Made by a program: the position numbers and the translations under genes. This document shows, piece after piece, positions 11,537-22,871 of a stretch of 64,000 nt of DNA (within the stretch, counting starts at the first letter, position 1; every line of letters begins with the position of its first letter). Where the stretch lies: assembly GCA_029465975.1 (NCBI GenBank), contig CM055728.1, positions 5,302,900-5,366,899 on the forward strand. Direction: 5' to 3'. Source of the stretch: Dallia pectoralis (taxonomy: Eukaryota; Chordata; Actinopteri; Esociformes; Umbridae). The notes under the pieces were generated by a model. The model was not told the DNA's origin and made no database searches. It saw only the letters and a program-made list of their open reading frames with translations.

Positions 11537-11699
11537 CTTTGTTGTACATGTTGGTGGGCACCTGCACCACACTGAGGCTAAGGTTGACCGAAAGGTTATT
11601 GAAATGGTCGTTGGGTTGAAGAAGAAAGTCCCCTCCAAGTTCCACACTGTTCCCCTCTTCATCGATCTCGTTTATCAACACTGCATTGAAATACTCATA
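11537..11699 (-). CDS. cacna2d3: Calcium-channel alpha-2/delta-3 subunit, 163-bp exon
   Basis: This minus-strand exon has acceptor TTTTTCCAG and donor ACAAAG|GTATGT, enters in phase 0 and leaves in phase 1. It begins YEYFNAVLINEIDEEGN, contains PNDHFNNLSVNLSLS and ends PTNMYNK plus one G. This belongs to the VWA_N region of alpha-2/delta proteins; the NLS tripeptide within it fits an N-glycosylation site. The single G joins the first two bases (AC) of the exon at 3962-4093 to make an Asp codon, confirming the junction. The donor is the first unit of a 14-copy 28-bp minisatellite (11165-11556), so the last exon bases and the 5' splice site are themselves part of the repeat. Confidence 0.92.
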
Positions 11700-12309
11700 C
11701 TGGAAAAACAGGAAGAAAGTAAGAAAGAAAAAATTAAGTAAGAAATAAAGGCATACATACAAGGTAGGGAGAGACAAGGAAACAACATCTTATTACATTT
11801 TAATTCCCATCTCATCCTAGTCTTTGTGTAATACCTTGTGAGTATTCTTACTGCTATTTATGTTGCTGTTATTGATAGAATTGCTGTACATTCTCAGGTT
11901 TCTGAACCCATGAATCCCTGAGTCATCATATCAGGTCACTGGGTGCAAGTAAAAGGTGCTGACCATGTATACCCAAGCCTCAATTCTCTCTGTGCTTCCT
12001 GCCTGCCTGGCTGTTATGATGCACTGGAAGCACTGTACCTAGGGCCTGCTGGCTGTATTTTAAGCACTGCGCATACTGGAGAGTCTATTAATAAATCAGT
12101 GAGCCGTTTAAATATAGCCCCAGCACTCACCAGCACCATCAACATCTAGCCACACATTACAGTAGCTGGGCGAGGCCTGAACCCCACCCCAAGACAGCAG
12201 CAGTGCAGGCCTCGAAGAATTTTTACTAAACTAACGCATATTCGCGTGTATGCAGTCTCGCACAAAGCTGTACAAAGTCCCATGTTAACACACACAGGCC
12301 TGTACAAAC
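11700..12309. other. Intron sequence without recognised features
   Basis: Host intron upstream of exon 11537-11699 (acceptor polypyrimidine at 11700-11720). No further exon or transposon signal was recognised. Confidence 0.5.
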
Positions 12310-12500
12310 TGTCGTGGAAATCACAAAATGGGAGAAGTACAGAGACCGTAGTTTCTTTCGACAAGTAAATACTTTGTTCAAGGTTTATAAACCTGGAGCA
12401 GTTCACCACACATGCAATCATGTCAAGTCAAGAGCTTTCCGAAAAAGGTTGAGCTCTGGCATATATACGTCAGTACAACACATCCCCCCCGTGCATGTTG
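12310..12500 (-). repeat. Possible retroviral-type LTR 3' end remnant
   Basis: On the minus strand it contains CGTATATATGCC, a promoter-like box, and ends CCATTTTGTGATTTCCACGA followed by CA. This end resembles 36745-36995 and, more loosely, the end of the provirus LTR at 20684 (AAATTTCCACGACA). No target duplication was found. Confidence 0.3.
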
Positions 12501-13184
12501 CTACACACTTCGGCGCCCAGGTATCAAGATGTCTAGGTGGCTTGAGGATTTTAATCAAAGCAGAAAAGCCCATCTTGTACAAATGAGCAGAGCCGAAGTT
12601 CATAATGACCTTAGCAATTACCTGACCGTACTTACTTACTGCAATTTAATTATTTTATTATAACTATAACATACAAGGAACATTTCCACCAAACACACAT
12701 ACAAAAACAGAGCTGAACACACACACACAAGCACAAACACACACATCCTCACTGGACTTCGAGTTCTCCTCACAACAGCGCACAAGCCACTTCGTTCACC
12801 AGTCAGATTTTCAGCCATTGGGACCAATATATTATCGTTAGCAATTACTTTAAACAGAGCGTAGGCGGGACAACTTCATTAGGTTCCATCAGGGGAAATG
12901 TCTGGTCGCTGTACAGCCTCGGTCTGGACCTTGGTTATAACAAGGGCTCTGTAAAGTTAAAGTGCATTATTTGTTGCATTATAGCAGCTGCTGATGTAGG
13001 AGTTGCACAACGAGGGCATCTGTGGCCACTATGTAATGTAGGCTAGTCAGTAGCATCACACACAGTCGTACTATATCTCACACCATCCCATGACCACACC
13101 GCACCATACCACACACCTCCAACGAACCTCACACCCTCACCAACCCGATCACCTGTCTCACAATTCAAATGCACTATAGTCGCC
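12501..13184. other. Intron sequence without recognised features
   Basis: Contains a short CA-rich patch (about 12718-12745). Nothing else was recognised. Confidence 0.45.
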
Positions 13185-13600
13185 TTCTCCCTCGCTCCTT
13201 CCCTCGCTTCTACATCACTTCTCCCTCGCTCGCTCCTTCCTTGCTTGCTCCTCGCTCCTCCCTCGTCTCTCCCTCGCTCCTCCCTCCTCGCTCGCTCCTC
13301 CCTCGCTTCTCCATCGCTACTCCCTCGCTCGCTCCTCCCTCGCTCCTCGCTCGCTCCTCCCTCGCTTCTCCATCGCTACTCCCTCGCTCCTCCCTGGCTC
13401 CTCGCTCGCTTCTCCCTCGCTTCTCCATCACTACTCCCTCGCTCCTCCCTGGCTCCTCGCTCGCTCCTCCCTCGCTTCTCCATCACTACTCCCTCGCTCC
13501 TCCCTTGCTCGCTCCATCCTCGCTCCTCCCTCGCTCGTCCTCCCTTGTTCGCTCCTCCCTCGCTCCTCCCGCACTTCTCCCTCGCTCCTCCCTCCCTGTC
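13185..13600 (+). repeat. CTCCCTCGCTCC polypyrimidine minisatellite
   Basis: Almost pure C/T with regular G: units such as CTCGCTCCTCC and longer blocks containing CTTCTCCATCGCTACTCC repeated at higher order (about 60 bp). Both strands stay open in several frames, producing Ser/Pro/Leu- or Arg/Glu-rich phantom proteins. Confidence 0.9.
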
Positions 13601-14004
13601 ATGTCTACAGAACATGCAGTCAGGCCCTGGCGTGATAAAGTAATCCATTATCCTGTGCAACAGCGCAGACTGTATCGGGCTAATTAATCAGCTCTGATTA
13701 GTCTTATTAGCCAGTTATCAGCAGACTGCCTGAGCAAGGTGGAGGGAGCGAGCGACCTAGAAAGTTTCTCCCTCGATCACTCTTCTGGTGTGGGGAAAAG
13801 CAAACCATCATTTCCCAACTTTTTATTCCCCTGCCCCCTTCCTTCCCTCTTTTGCTCTACCTGCTGCTTGAGTTGAAGGTCACGGAGGAAGCGAAGGCAT
13901 TTGTCTTCTAAATTGCATAAACCGAACCAAATACAAGTTGTGAGGACTTGGTGAGCACTGCATTCACAACAGAGACAGATATTGATGCAGCCTTCTAGAT
14001 ACAT

Positions 14005-14440
14005 TATCATTCAAAAGTTTAGGGTCACCTAGACATGTGTTTGTCAATTAACATAACCTAACAATAATCCAGAATACAGTGTAGACACTGTTAATGTTGT
14101 AAATGACGATTGTAGCTTGAAACAGCTGATTTTCAATGGAATATTTCCTCAGGGGCACAGAGGCCCAATATCAGCAATCATCAATCGTCGAGTGCTCCAA
14201 ACGGACGGGTTCTTCTGAAACTCGTCAGTTTACTTTTGTTATGAGAAATGAAGGCTATTCAATGCGAGAAATCAAAGATCTTGTACAACAAGTTGTGTAC
14301 TGCTCTTTTCACAGAACAGCGCCACCTGTCTTTGACCTGAATAGCGTAAGGAGTGTTTTCAGCGATACTAACAAAAATGCAAAATAGCTGTCTAATGATC
14401 AATTAGCCTTTGGATTCGTTAGATTTAAAAAAAATACAAG
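14005..14440 (+). mobile_element. Tc1-like transposon, internally deleted
   Basis: Begins with ATTCAAAAGTTTAGGGTCAC, a common fish Tc1 terminal sequence. The middle encodes MRNEGYSMREI and YCSFHRTAP, from the N-terminal helix-turn-helix of the transposase, and it ends with the 3' segment TCTAATGATCAATTAGCC. The catalytic domain is missing. Confidence 0.7.
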
Positions 14441-16316
14441 GTAGATATAATACTGGAGTTTAGAAACAGGTTTAGCAAACAAGTGCAAACACATTGAATG
14501 AACAGCCTGAGGGGTGAATAAGGCACAGATAATTAGTTTGGCATCCAGAGGGTTATCAAGACCATTGTCGTTTATAAATGTCTCCGGGAGTCACCCCCTG
14601 AGATGCAGCAGATGGTGGGTAAAACAAATTACCAGAAGCATGGTCTGGTGTGCTCCTTTCCTCAGAGGAGGAGTCGGTGAAAAGAATGTAGCAGAGGAAC
14701 TTTACCAGGCCTGAGAACGGTGGAAAAAGACTGTAAGACACAAGACAGAGAACACATCTACTTAGTCTAGAAGTAACCTTGGGGAGAGTCACGGGATCGC
14801 CTCAGGCAACAGTTCTGGGATGGACCTATGAGGAGACAAAACTCCCCAGATTGATAATCCTCCACCAACGACACGCCCATTAAAGGAGGCGGTAATGACA
14901 AGAGGTCCCTGTAGGCTGGGAGAACCCACCCATACAATGTTTATGGGGAGAACCAAACACTATGGTCAAGTCACAGCAGCGTTGGAAAACAGGTTCTGCG
15001 CCATCTCCCAAAGAAACACGTGACCCAGAACTAAGGAGGGGTTGAGTTTGTCCAAGACACTCCTTCTATAGTGATCCGCCAGAGAGGAGCAGGCACACGG
15101 AGGGGATCTGTGATAAGTGTCGCCCGACTGGGTCAGCAGTGTGAGGAAACAGCATCCTGGGAACTCGAGGACCCAGAGGTTACCCAGCCTGAGGGTAGAG
15201 ATAATTCCCCAGCTTAAGGCGACCTTGGGCTGGTTACTCAGCGACAAACGAGTAACTCTTACTTGTTCCAGGTATTGCACTGTAATCATTAGCACTACTT
15301 ATAAGGTAACCTACTATCTATCCTTCATTAACCTGCAGTCAGGTATAGTTGGGAAATAGCCACTCATTATACAGCAGTTTTAGTTTTGTGTTTAGCACAG
15401 TTTAGGACTATTGCAATTTTGTTTAACTATTATCGGTATTATTATAAAATAAGATATGACCGATTTTTTACCTTGTCGGTTATGGGAATCCACCTAACAA
15501 CATTGTGCTTACTGATCAGAACCATAGGCTATCAGTGGTTCCAATTTCTGAAGAACGGTTGCTGATTTAATTAAAATTGGAAATGTGAACGACATCACTT
15601 GCAGTAGAAGGCCATGGCTGTTTTCTCCGCTGGTTTATTAGTTATCTCTCAGGGCCGGAACTTTCGGCCTTGTTCTTTTGTTTGTCAGTACCTCTGTAAA
15701 ACAACCATATCATTCATAGAAATTCAGTGCAGTTTGTTTTCTGGCCCGTGACCATTCAGTCGATTAACGCTCATTCTTTCAGAAAGTGGTCTCAATACAC
15801 CATGAAATGAGAGAAAGAGGGTGGATCGGAGAAGAGGAACGGCATCCATAAAAATGTGCTGATAATACCGAGCTCAGGAAAGCAGTGTTCAACAGCTGCG
15901 TCAACAGAGCCAGTAATAGCGGGAGAGCAGAGAACATCAGAGATAGTAATTAGACATTCATGTAGTGTCAACACAAAACACTTCACCAGCGTTCAAGTAC
16001 CGTAAACTGCATATTTGAAATGAACACCCCAAACAAGAAGCATGAGATTAACAGCAGGTGCAGAATGAAGGATGGGGTTCAGGCATTTGCCTCTGTAACA
16101 TGCAAAATACCAAAACCAACAATTTGGTTACTTTAATTACGGAGACAATTACCAATTGTAACTGGACAATGTATGTATGGATGTCAGTGGCTTTGGTCAA
16201 ACAGCTGGGAATGTGCAGGGATCTTAAATTCGGAGCACAACTCAGATCGACTGCATGAAGTGAAAGTACACAAGAACATAGGTCCAGAACCCACTAATGA
16301 AGAGCGAGTCTCATCC
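14441..16316. other. Intron sequence, about 1.9 kb, unclassified
   Basis: 14500-15260 is more GC-rich than its surroundings and might be an old LTR or other repeat, but I recognise no motif that proves it. 15260-16316 is AT-rich. No exon was seen. Confidence 0.4.
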
Positions 16317-17085
16317 AGTGTCTAATGAAGTGTCTCATGCAGTGGCTCATGCAGTGTCTAATGCAGTGTCTCATGCAGTGTATCATCCAGTGTCTCATCC
16401 AGTGTCTAATGCAGTGTCTCATGCAGTGTCTAATGCAGTGTCTCATGCAGTGTCTAATGCAGTGTCTAATGCAGTGTCTCATGCAGTGTCTAATGCAGTG
16501 TCTCATGCAGTGTCTCATGCAGTGTCTAATGCAGTGTCTAATGCAGTGTCTCATGCAGTGTCTCATGCAGTGTATAATGCAGTGTCTAATGCAGTGTCTC
16601 ATGAAGTGTCTCATGCAGTGTCTAATGCAGTGTCTAATGCAGTGTCTCATGCAGTGTCTAATGCAGTGTCTCATGCAGTGTATAATGCAGTGTCTCATGC
16701 AGTTTCTCATGCAGTGTCTAATGCAGTGTCTAATGCAGTGTCTAATGCAGTGTCTCATGCAGTGTATAATACAGTGTATAATGCAGTGTCTAATGCAGTG
16801 TCTCATGCAGTGTCTCATGCAGTGTATAATACAGTGTATAATGCAGTGTCTAATGCAGTGTCTCATGCAGTGTCTCATGCAGTGTCTAATGCAGTGTCTC
16901 ATGCAGTGTATAATGCAGTGTCTAATGCAGTGTCTCATGCAGTGTATAATACAGTGTATAATGCAGTGTCTCATGGAGTGTATAATACAGTGTATAATGC
17001 AGTGTCTAATGCAGTGTCTCATGCAGTGTCTCATGTAGTGTCTAATGCAGTGTCTAATCCAGTGTCTAATGCAGTGTCTAATGTG
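16317..17085 (+). repeat. 12-bp satellite array, about 64 units
   Basis: Unit GCAGTGTCTMAT with variants TCTAAT, TCTCAT and TATAAT. A higher-order block is visible: the 60 bp ending at 16800 and the 60 bp ending at 16860 are nearly identical. Because 12 is a multiple of 3 and the unit lacks stops in most frames, long open frames exist on both strands, but they are by-products. Confidence 0.95.
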
Positions 17086-17819
17086 GCTGAGTGCCAGAGG
17101 TTGGGGGCACTGTGACCTTGAGTCAGTGGTAAGTTAAAGCACATGCCAGCGTGACAGCCTGCGTTTACGTGTCCTATCCATTTATCTCACTATTTCCAAA
17201 CTTCACATCACTGCATCTTATTTTCTCTTTTCCCATCTCCCTCATCATCTCACTTTGTCAGTCTTGTTCCCTCTCCATTTCTTTCTCAAATCTTTCTTTC
17301 ACCCTCCTTCACACAGAACAGTGTAGTAGACTTTTTACTTCTTCACAAACAACGTATTACTATTTTATCTTTCTCTCTCTCGATCTCTCTCAGTTTTTTT
17401 TTTAATCTAAATCGAGAACTACATGTTTAATGTAAATGTTAAATATGAATATTAAATGTAAATTCTTAATTTAAATGTGAAATCAAAATTTTAAATCTAA
17501 ATGTAAGACATGAAAACTGAAAATAAAATAAAAACATTAAAAAAAACATTAAATTAAACTTTTGACAAATATTTTAAGATTCAAATTAACATATTGGAAA
17601 ATGTGGAGCAATATACAAGCCTTTGTTATGGAAGGATTGAGGTTGTTTTCCTTTAAGTGGAAACAGTGATTTTCTGGATTTTGAGGATTAATGCGTATAG
17701 TCCCAATTTAGTCGCCGTGCCATATTTGGGGTTTTACGATGCACTCTGGAAATACTTTAGCAGCATTCTGCATGAATAATGTCAAATGTGTGTTTCCCCA
17801 TCAAATAAATTAGGTGTTG
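17086..17819. other. Intron sequence without recognised features
   Basis: T/C-rich stretch (17200-17400) then very AT-rich sequence with TTAAATGTAAAT-type repeats. Nothing coding was recognised. Confidence 0.45.
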
Positions 17820-18240
17820 GTTGGTAAGTGAACCCCAAACCTCCAGGGTTTACCCTGTTCAGGGCAACAGTTTCACTGGACCCCCCTGTCTCATTTTCAA
17901 GATGTATGCTGCTATGCATTTGTGCCGGGGGCATAGGGAACTAGGGTGTCTAACCCTTCCCTGTGTCTTGTTTCTGCTTCCACGCTGTGGGTCTGATCGG
18001 CCCTGGGACATGTGGCGGAACCCTACTGGGGCCCCCTGGTTGTGTTGCAGGCTGAGGAGCTGATGCTACCAGAGAGTTTCAGCTTACAATCTGCCAACCT
18101 CCCGGTTGTTCCTTGAGTTTTTCCTAGCCGCCGTGTATCAACTTGCTCTGTCGGGTTTAGGCTGGGTGTTTGTAAAATCACTTGGTGACAACTTTGTTGT
18201 AAAAAGGGCTTTATAAAATACATTTGATTGATTGATTTGA
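17820..18240 (+). mobile_element. SINE/LINE 3'-tail type repeat
   Basis: The 3' part (CCGGTTGTTCCTTGAGTTTT, CTTGGTGACAACTTTGTTGT, AAAAAGGGCTTTATAAAATA) followed by TTGATTGATTGA matches the widespread fish retroposon tail with a short tandem terminus. The 5' part (17820-18050) may belong to the same copy. Classification beyond this is not possible by eye. Confidence 0.6.
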
Positions 18241-18614
18241 TAGGGCAACAGTGTAAGCCAACCCGCTTTCCATTTATTTATATTGCAGGCCCTCATGCAA
18301 AATCTAAATCAAAAGCTTTTTTGAAATCAACAACCTTGCTTTTGGTCTTGTGCGTCAATTACAGTGTGCATGGTGAATACGTGGTATCTTGAAAGACATT
18401 ATAGGTGCAAACCAGTGTGTATTTCATTCAGGATAGTGTTTTTACTTAAATGGAAATGGGGTCTGCATGTTGATGATACTGCGAAGGATTTTTCCAAGGT
18501 TGCTGTTGACTCGGTTAGTTTTGCCCCAGAAGTTGTCATGGTCGAGTTTGTCTCCGGTTTTGTGGGTTGAATTTATCCCTCTTTTTCTCTCTACACACAG
18601 TCCTTTTAGCCACC

Positions 18615-18990
18615 TGTCATGGTTTCGCAGGTGTAGTGCCTAAGTAAGCCAGGCAGAGCATGTAATCACGTTCGGATGAGTTTTTAATTACACAAAAGAA
18701 AACAACCACGTAGCACGAACGGAATGAAATCAAATTGCGCTAGAGAGCGACTTAATTAAACACATTTCAGCGCAGTAAAGACTAACATACAAGACAATCA
18801 CCTACATTGAACATGACGTATAATTAATAACAAGCACCCGTGACACTAACCAGGGACCTTAAATAGCCCACTGATTAAGTAAACTATGCCCGGTGCTTAG
18901 CTAAACCCAAACCAGCTGTGCTCCTAATCAACACGATACACAGAAGTGCTCTCCCCTAACACCCTGTGACAACACAGCTCACCCGTGACA
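18615..18990 (-). mobile_element. Solo LTR, chromovirus-type
   Basis: 376 bp. On the minus strand it begins TGTCACGGGTGAG, carries GGCTATTTAAGGTCCCTGG and ends GCTCTGCCTGGCTTAC...CATGACA, the same 3' logic as other chromovirus LTRs here. Flanks CCACC (18610-18614) and CCAAC (18991-18995) look like a 5-bp target duplication with one change. Related to 9759-10147. Confidence 0.8.
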
Positions 18991-19958
18991 CCAACCTCCA
19001 TTTTTACCTGTCCCAGCTATTCCTCTTGGATCACATGTGTGTCACTGCATGTGACAGTGTAAATGTGACTCATTTGCAGAAGAAAATAATTCCAAGAGAT
19101 TTCCTCAGTCAATTGCTCCGCTACTGATCACCTTTGATGAACGCTACAGATCTCCCAACAAAATCAAACACACTACCTAGCTTTTAAGTACATTTGTAAA
19201 CACAAGTTGAGACACAACCTTCCCCTTTGTAGCTTAGGAACTCAGGAATAATAATATCATTATTTCCATATAAATAAAATCATATACAATGCATAAGAAT
19301 GAGTGAAATTAAACCATCTGTATTTTCAAATGTGTCTACATGAAGGTTGCGCATTAAATGTCAACCCATTTCCTATGTTAGGGCTATTCATTGCTGATCC
19401 AGGAATGGTAAAATGCGCTACGGGTCTTTTCAAACTTTCTACCTAATCAGGGACTGTTTCAGAGCAGAGACACCTGCAGGCGTCCGGTTCAGAATCGCTA
19501 GGTGACATACCGTATATACTGAACAGTGCATTACATATGAAATAAAGGGGTGTTAGTATTAGTTAATTCTACAAAATAACTTACATTACTTTATGATGTA
19601 CACATTCACAGCTTTAAGGCTTTGTCTAAAAAGTTGATGGAGAAAATAGAGTTTTAAAGATGATTGGACAGAGAGGTATGCGTTCATTTTGCCCCAATCC
19701 AGCACGAAGCCATTCTGTTTGATTTCTAACGAGACAGTTGGAGTTGTGAAGAGTGTAAATGTCAAACGGCATTATGGAACAAAACACGGTGTTTGTTGGT
19801 CCTGTGAGCATAACATGTTCAGATGATTTTACTTGAATCGTGCAGAAAACAGATCGAAAGGGATGGAGATATATAAGAGAGAAAGAGCTGAGACAGGACA
19901 GAGAATAGGGAATATATTAGTTTGGGTGTAAAGAAAACCTCATTATCTTCACTTATGG
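18991..19958. other. Intron sequence without recognised features
   Basis: AT-rich. No exon or repeat was recognised up to the provirus target site. Confidence 0.5.
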
Positions 19959-19962
19959 GATG

Positions 19963-20684
19963 TGTTATGGAATTTTATGATCATTCAAGAAGTTTAGTTA
20001 CATGTAAGTCTCATAGATGTTGTTTAGGCCAAAAGGCACAGAGAAAGGTTAAGAACGGAAAGCACGAGACTCTGAAAAACGGAATCTGGTTCCCCGTCGG
20101 AGGACAAGCCGGAATGTGTCTTTACATTGTTAGAGGGGCCCAATGCTAGAAATAGATGTCTTGATTACTTTACTTGTGATGGACTGTCAAAGCAACTGTA
20201 TGGGTTTTACGTTCACCTTCATATGTGCCTCACCATAAAAGGATATGTACCAGGCCTCCCCTTTACTTGACTGGGGAGTGAACCTCGGGTTTTATGACAG
20301 CTCCATACATCACCCATATTATACTGTATAGTTTGTTGAGATTATCTGACGGCCTGATCTGTTCTCCATTGAGTATTGTTTAGGTTGGTGTGTCAATGAG
20401 TGTGCGTAACTTCATTCCTTTAAATACCCCTGCAGAAGTTCTTTTATTAGGTCAGTCTGATCCAGCACAGGTTATTGTCCTGTTGTCTGATGAAGACTTT
20501 CCTCAAACCCATTCTTCAAGCTTGCTATAGGGATTGATCTGATCAATGCAAAAGCTTAAACCTGTATGTGAGAAATGGTTTCTTACTTGCAATTAAACAA
20601 GTTAAAATTGTCAACTGTAACATACTCTCGTGCGTCTTACTTTAAGTTCAAATTCAGCGATTAAAGTCTAAAATTTCCACGACA
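19963..20684 (+). repeat. Provirus 5' LTR
   Basis: Starts TGTTATGGAATTTT and ends TTTCCACGACA. A TTTAAATA promoter box is at 20419-20426; AATTAAA (about 20591) and ATTAAA (about 20658) are candidate polyadenylation signals. U3 holds a 60-codon frame that starts 4 bases inside the LTR. Confidence 0.92.
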
Positions 20685-20686
20685 CT

Positions 20687-20705
20687 TGGGGGCATCGTCC
20701 GAGAT
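20687..20705 (+). other. Provirus primer-binding site, tRNA-Pro-like
   Basis: Two bases after the LTR the sequence TGGGGGCATCGTCCGAGAT appears. It resembles the complement of the tRNA-Pro 3' end with one inserted A and one substitution. This primer is used by many gamma- and epsilon-type retroviruses. Confidence 0.65.
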
Positions 20706-20978
20706 TCTTAACAAAGTAATCCGTATTTTTTCCAAAACAGGCTACATATCCTAAAGAGCGATATCATTTTTAAATTTTTTTTGAAAAATAATAGGCCAGG
20801 ACTGTCTTTGGAGATAAGTGATACTATACAGAATTTTGAAACTCAAGGACCTAAAAATGCTGAATTGGGACAATGTTGGACGACAGTTTGACAACGGTTT
20901 TGATAAATTAACAAAATAGGCTCGTTAATTTTGACTTAATTCGTAAGGTTATTGTAATATTTTAAAGTTCTCTTAGAA

Positions 20979-21134
20979 ATGGAAAACAGTACTTCTAATC
21001 GGGTATTTGTTGATTTTGGTCTGGTAAAACGTGCACGTCAGGAATTATTAATTTCTGCAGCTCCAATCCTCCTCAACAAATGGGTGAGTGGAGAGCGCCA
21101 GACTGGAGCAATATTTACCTGTATGAAGTGTTAA
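20979..21134 (+). CDS. Small leader ORF upstream of gag (51 aa)
   Basis: An ATG-started frame of 51 codons between primer-binding site and gag. It begins MENSTSNRVFVDFG and ends TGAIFTCMKC. A consensus-like donor TGGGTGAGTGG lies inside it at about 21079-21089, so splicing would keep its first 34 or so codons as a common leader. Some fish retroviruses carry an accessory frame in this position. No homology is recognised and it could be non-coding. Confidence 0.35.
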   Translation: MENSTSNRVFVDFGLVKRARQELLISAAPILLNKWVSGERQTGAIFTCMKC

Positions 21135-21305
21135 TACCTGTGTACAGTAGGAAAAAATGCTGTTCAATATAGGTTATCTGGGTGCGGTGAGACAGATCGG
21201 TTATTCAGGATATCTCACTTAAAAGAACTGACGAGTTCATTAACACGTATAGGACCCTTCATTATATGCTAAAATTAGATTTGCGTCTTAAATATCGATA
21301 ACAAC

Positions 21306-22871
21306 ATGGGTAATTACATGTGTATTGGTAAACCTTCGGTGGATACTGAACGTTACGTTGTTGGACCGGCTAAAATAATGACAGATAAATACGGAGACTG
21401 GACATGCGAACAATTAGACCTGTGGGAGTTATTGGGATTTCCTGCTCATGGCAGTTTTAGTCAGAGACAGATACTGTTGTTGAAAGACAAGTTGGAGGAT
21501 TTTGAACAGGGTAAAATTAAGGTTTCACGGGGTAATCGGCAGAAAGTTGATTGGAAGGCATATAATAAGTGGAGAGAGCAGACTGATATACGGGCTAAGC
21601 GGTGTAGCACGGGGCTTGTTAATCGGTGTGTTCTAGCTTGTCCCGACCAGGTTGATGCTGCCTGTCCTCCTGCTGACCGACCCCCACCCTATCGCGGCGT
21701 TACCACAACAGCCCCAGCGGTACCAACTATGCCAACAGCATCGGACCTGATGGAAAACATTCGCGGAGGAGGACTCTACCCATCCGTATTCGGCCTCCAC
21801 AGAGTTTCACACGCCGCTGAGAGGACCCAGAGTACCACTGCGGCCTGTCCCAGAGAACAACACAGCATTGATGCCGGGCAATTCCCTATGGTGGAGGTAG
21901 CCAACCCAGCTGGTGGAGGAGACACGGATAACCCAGCGACTATACTAGTCTACAGACCGTGGTCACCCGCCGACCTGAGAGACGTGGCTTCTACACTACC
22001 TGACCCAGAAACAGAAGGTGGAGAGGAATTTGTCCGTGTGTTTCTACAGATCGTGAATCAATATAGACCGACCTCTGTGGAGATTGAAACAATTTTGATG
22101 AAGGCCTTGCAACTAAAATGGGGGAGAGTGAAAAGAAACTGGCCTAGCGAGAGAAACATTATGTTCAATTGGGATGCGCACTCTAACTACCGGAGTGCGG
22201 TGGAACAGCTGAGCACTGGACTTATCGCTGCTTTTCCTAAGCGAATGAACTGGGAAAAGATCTCTGATTGTAAACAGACACTGGGCGAGAAAGTTTCAGA
22301 CTACAGGAATAGACTCGAAAAAGCTTTTGAATTACACAGCGGAATGGGAAAGAGACCGGACGGTGATGAAGAGTCGGCCTGGGAGCAACAGTGTAAAATG
22401 AGGTTAGTTGCAGGCCTTCTACCAGACATTAGGAAGCACATTCAAAACCACTGTGTAGACCTGGATGAGGGTCGCATGGAAACCGTCTGGCCGTATTTTA
22501 AGCACGCTGAAAGAGTCTACGAGGACCAGCTGTACAAACAGACCGAAGAAAGACGGGAGCGTGAAACGCAAATTCAGATGGCCCAACTGGACTTCTACAG
22601 CAGAGGCTATTCTGGAGGGAGACGGAGACGGAGAGCAAGCAGGAGAGGACAATACAGACACCAGGGTGATGATAACTCCAGCCAAAGTCCCAACTCTGAT
22701 AGCTGTTTCAACTGTGGTGCATTTGGACACTGGGCTCGTGACTGCACTGTGCCGGACACTAGAGACTATTACCATGGGAACAGAGACAGTATAGGAGATG
22801 GTGATGGCACAACAGCAGACGACCAACTGGAGCGTCACAGGACCCATGGCTGCCACGGACGGGGGTACTGA
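21306..22871 (+). CDS. gag: Retroviral-type Gag polyprotein
   Basis: A complete 521-codon frame with no breaks. The N-terminus MGNYMC gives Gly2 as a myristoylation candidate for membrane targeting of matrix. PPPY at residues 126-129 is a late-domain motif that recruits Nedd4-family ligases for budding. Residues about 324-342 (QTLGEKVSDYRNRLEKAF) resemble the capsid major homology region. A run of arginines (about 437-450) and one CCHC zinc knuckle CFNCGAFGHWARDC (467-480) form the nucleocapsid. The frame ends soon after the knuckle at a TGA; the codons after it run only a short way, so no readthrough protease is attached. Coding integrity fits a young or selected copy. Confidence 0.9.
   Translation: MGNYMCIGKPSVDTERYVVGPAKIMTDKYGDWTCEQLDLWELLGFPAHGSFSQRQILLLKDKLEDFEQGKIKVSRGNRQKVDWKAYNKWREQTDIRAKRCSTGLVNRCVLACPDQVDAACPPADRPPPYRGVTTTAPAVPTMPTASDLMENIRGGGLYPSVFGLHRVSHAAERTQSTTAACPREQHSIDAGQFPMVEVANPAGGGDTDNPATILVYRPWSPADLRDVASTLPDPETEGGEEFVRVFLQIVNQYRPTSVEIETILMKALQLKWGRVKRNWPSERNIMFNWDAHSNYRSAVEQLSTGLIAAFPKRMNWEKISDCKQTLGEKVSDYRNRLEKAFELHSGMGKRPDGDEESAWEQQCKMRLVAGLLPDIRKHIQNHCVDLDEGRMETVWPYFKHAERVYEDQLYKQTEERRERETQIQMAQLDFYSRGYSGGRRRRRASRRGQYRHQGDDNSSQSPNSDSCFNCGAFGHWARDCTVPDTRDYYHGNRDSIGDGDGTTADDQLERHRTHGCHGRGY

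Noticed and set aside
13169..13687. 172-codon Ser/Pro/Leu frame and its antisense Arg/Glu frames
   Set aside because: Low-complexity translation of the CTCCCTCGCTCC minisatellite.
16317..17085. CRISPR-like regular array
   Set aside because: Units are contiguous without unique spacers, and the DNA is vertebrate.
16294..17115. Open frames of 237-272 codons on both strands
   Set aside because: They are produced by the 12-bp satellite, whose period is a multiple of three; the products are four-residue repeats on either strand.
22419..22856. 145-codon antisense frame within gag
   Set aside because: Shadow of the gag reading frame; no independent coding signal.
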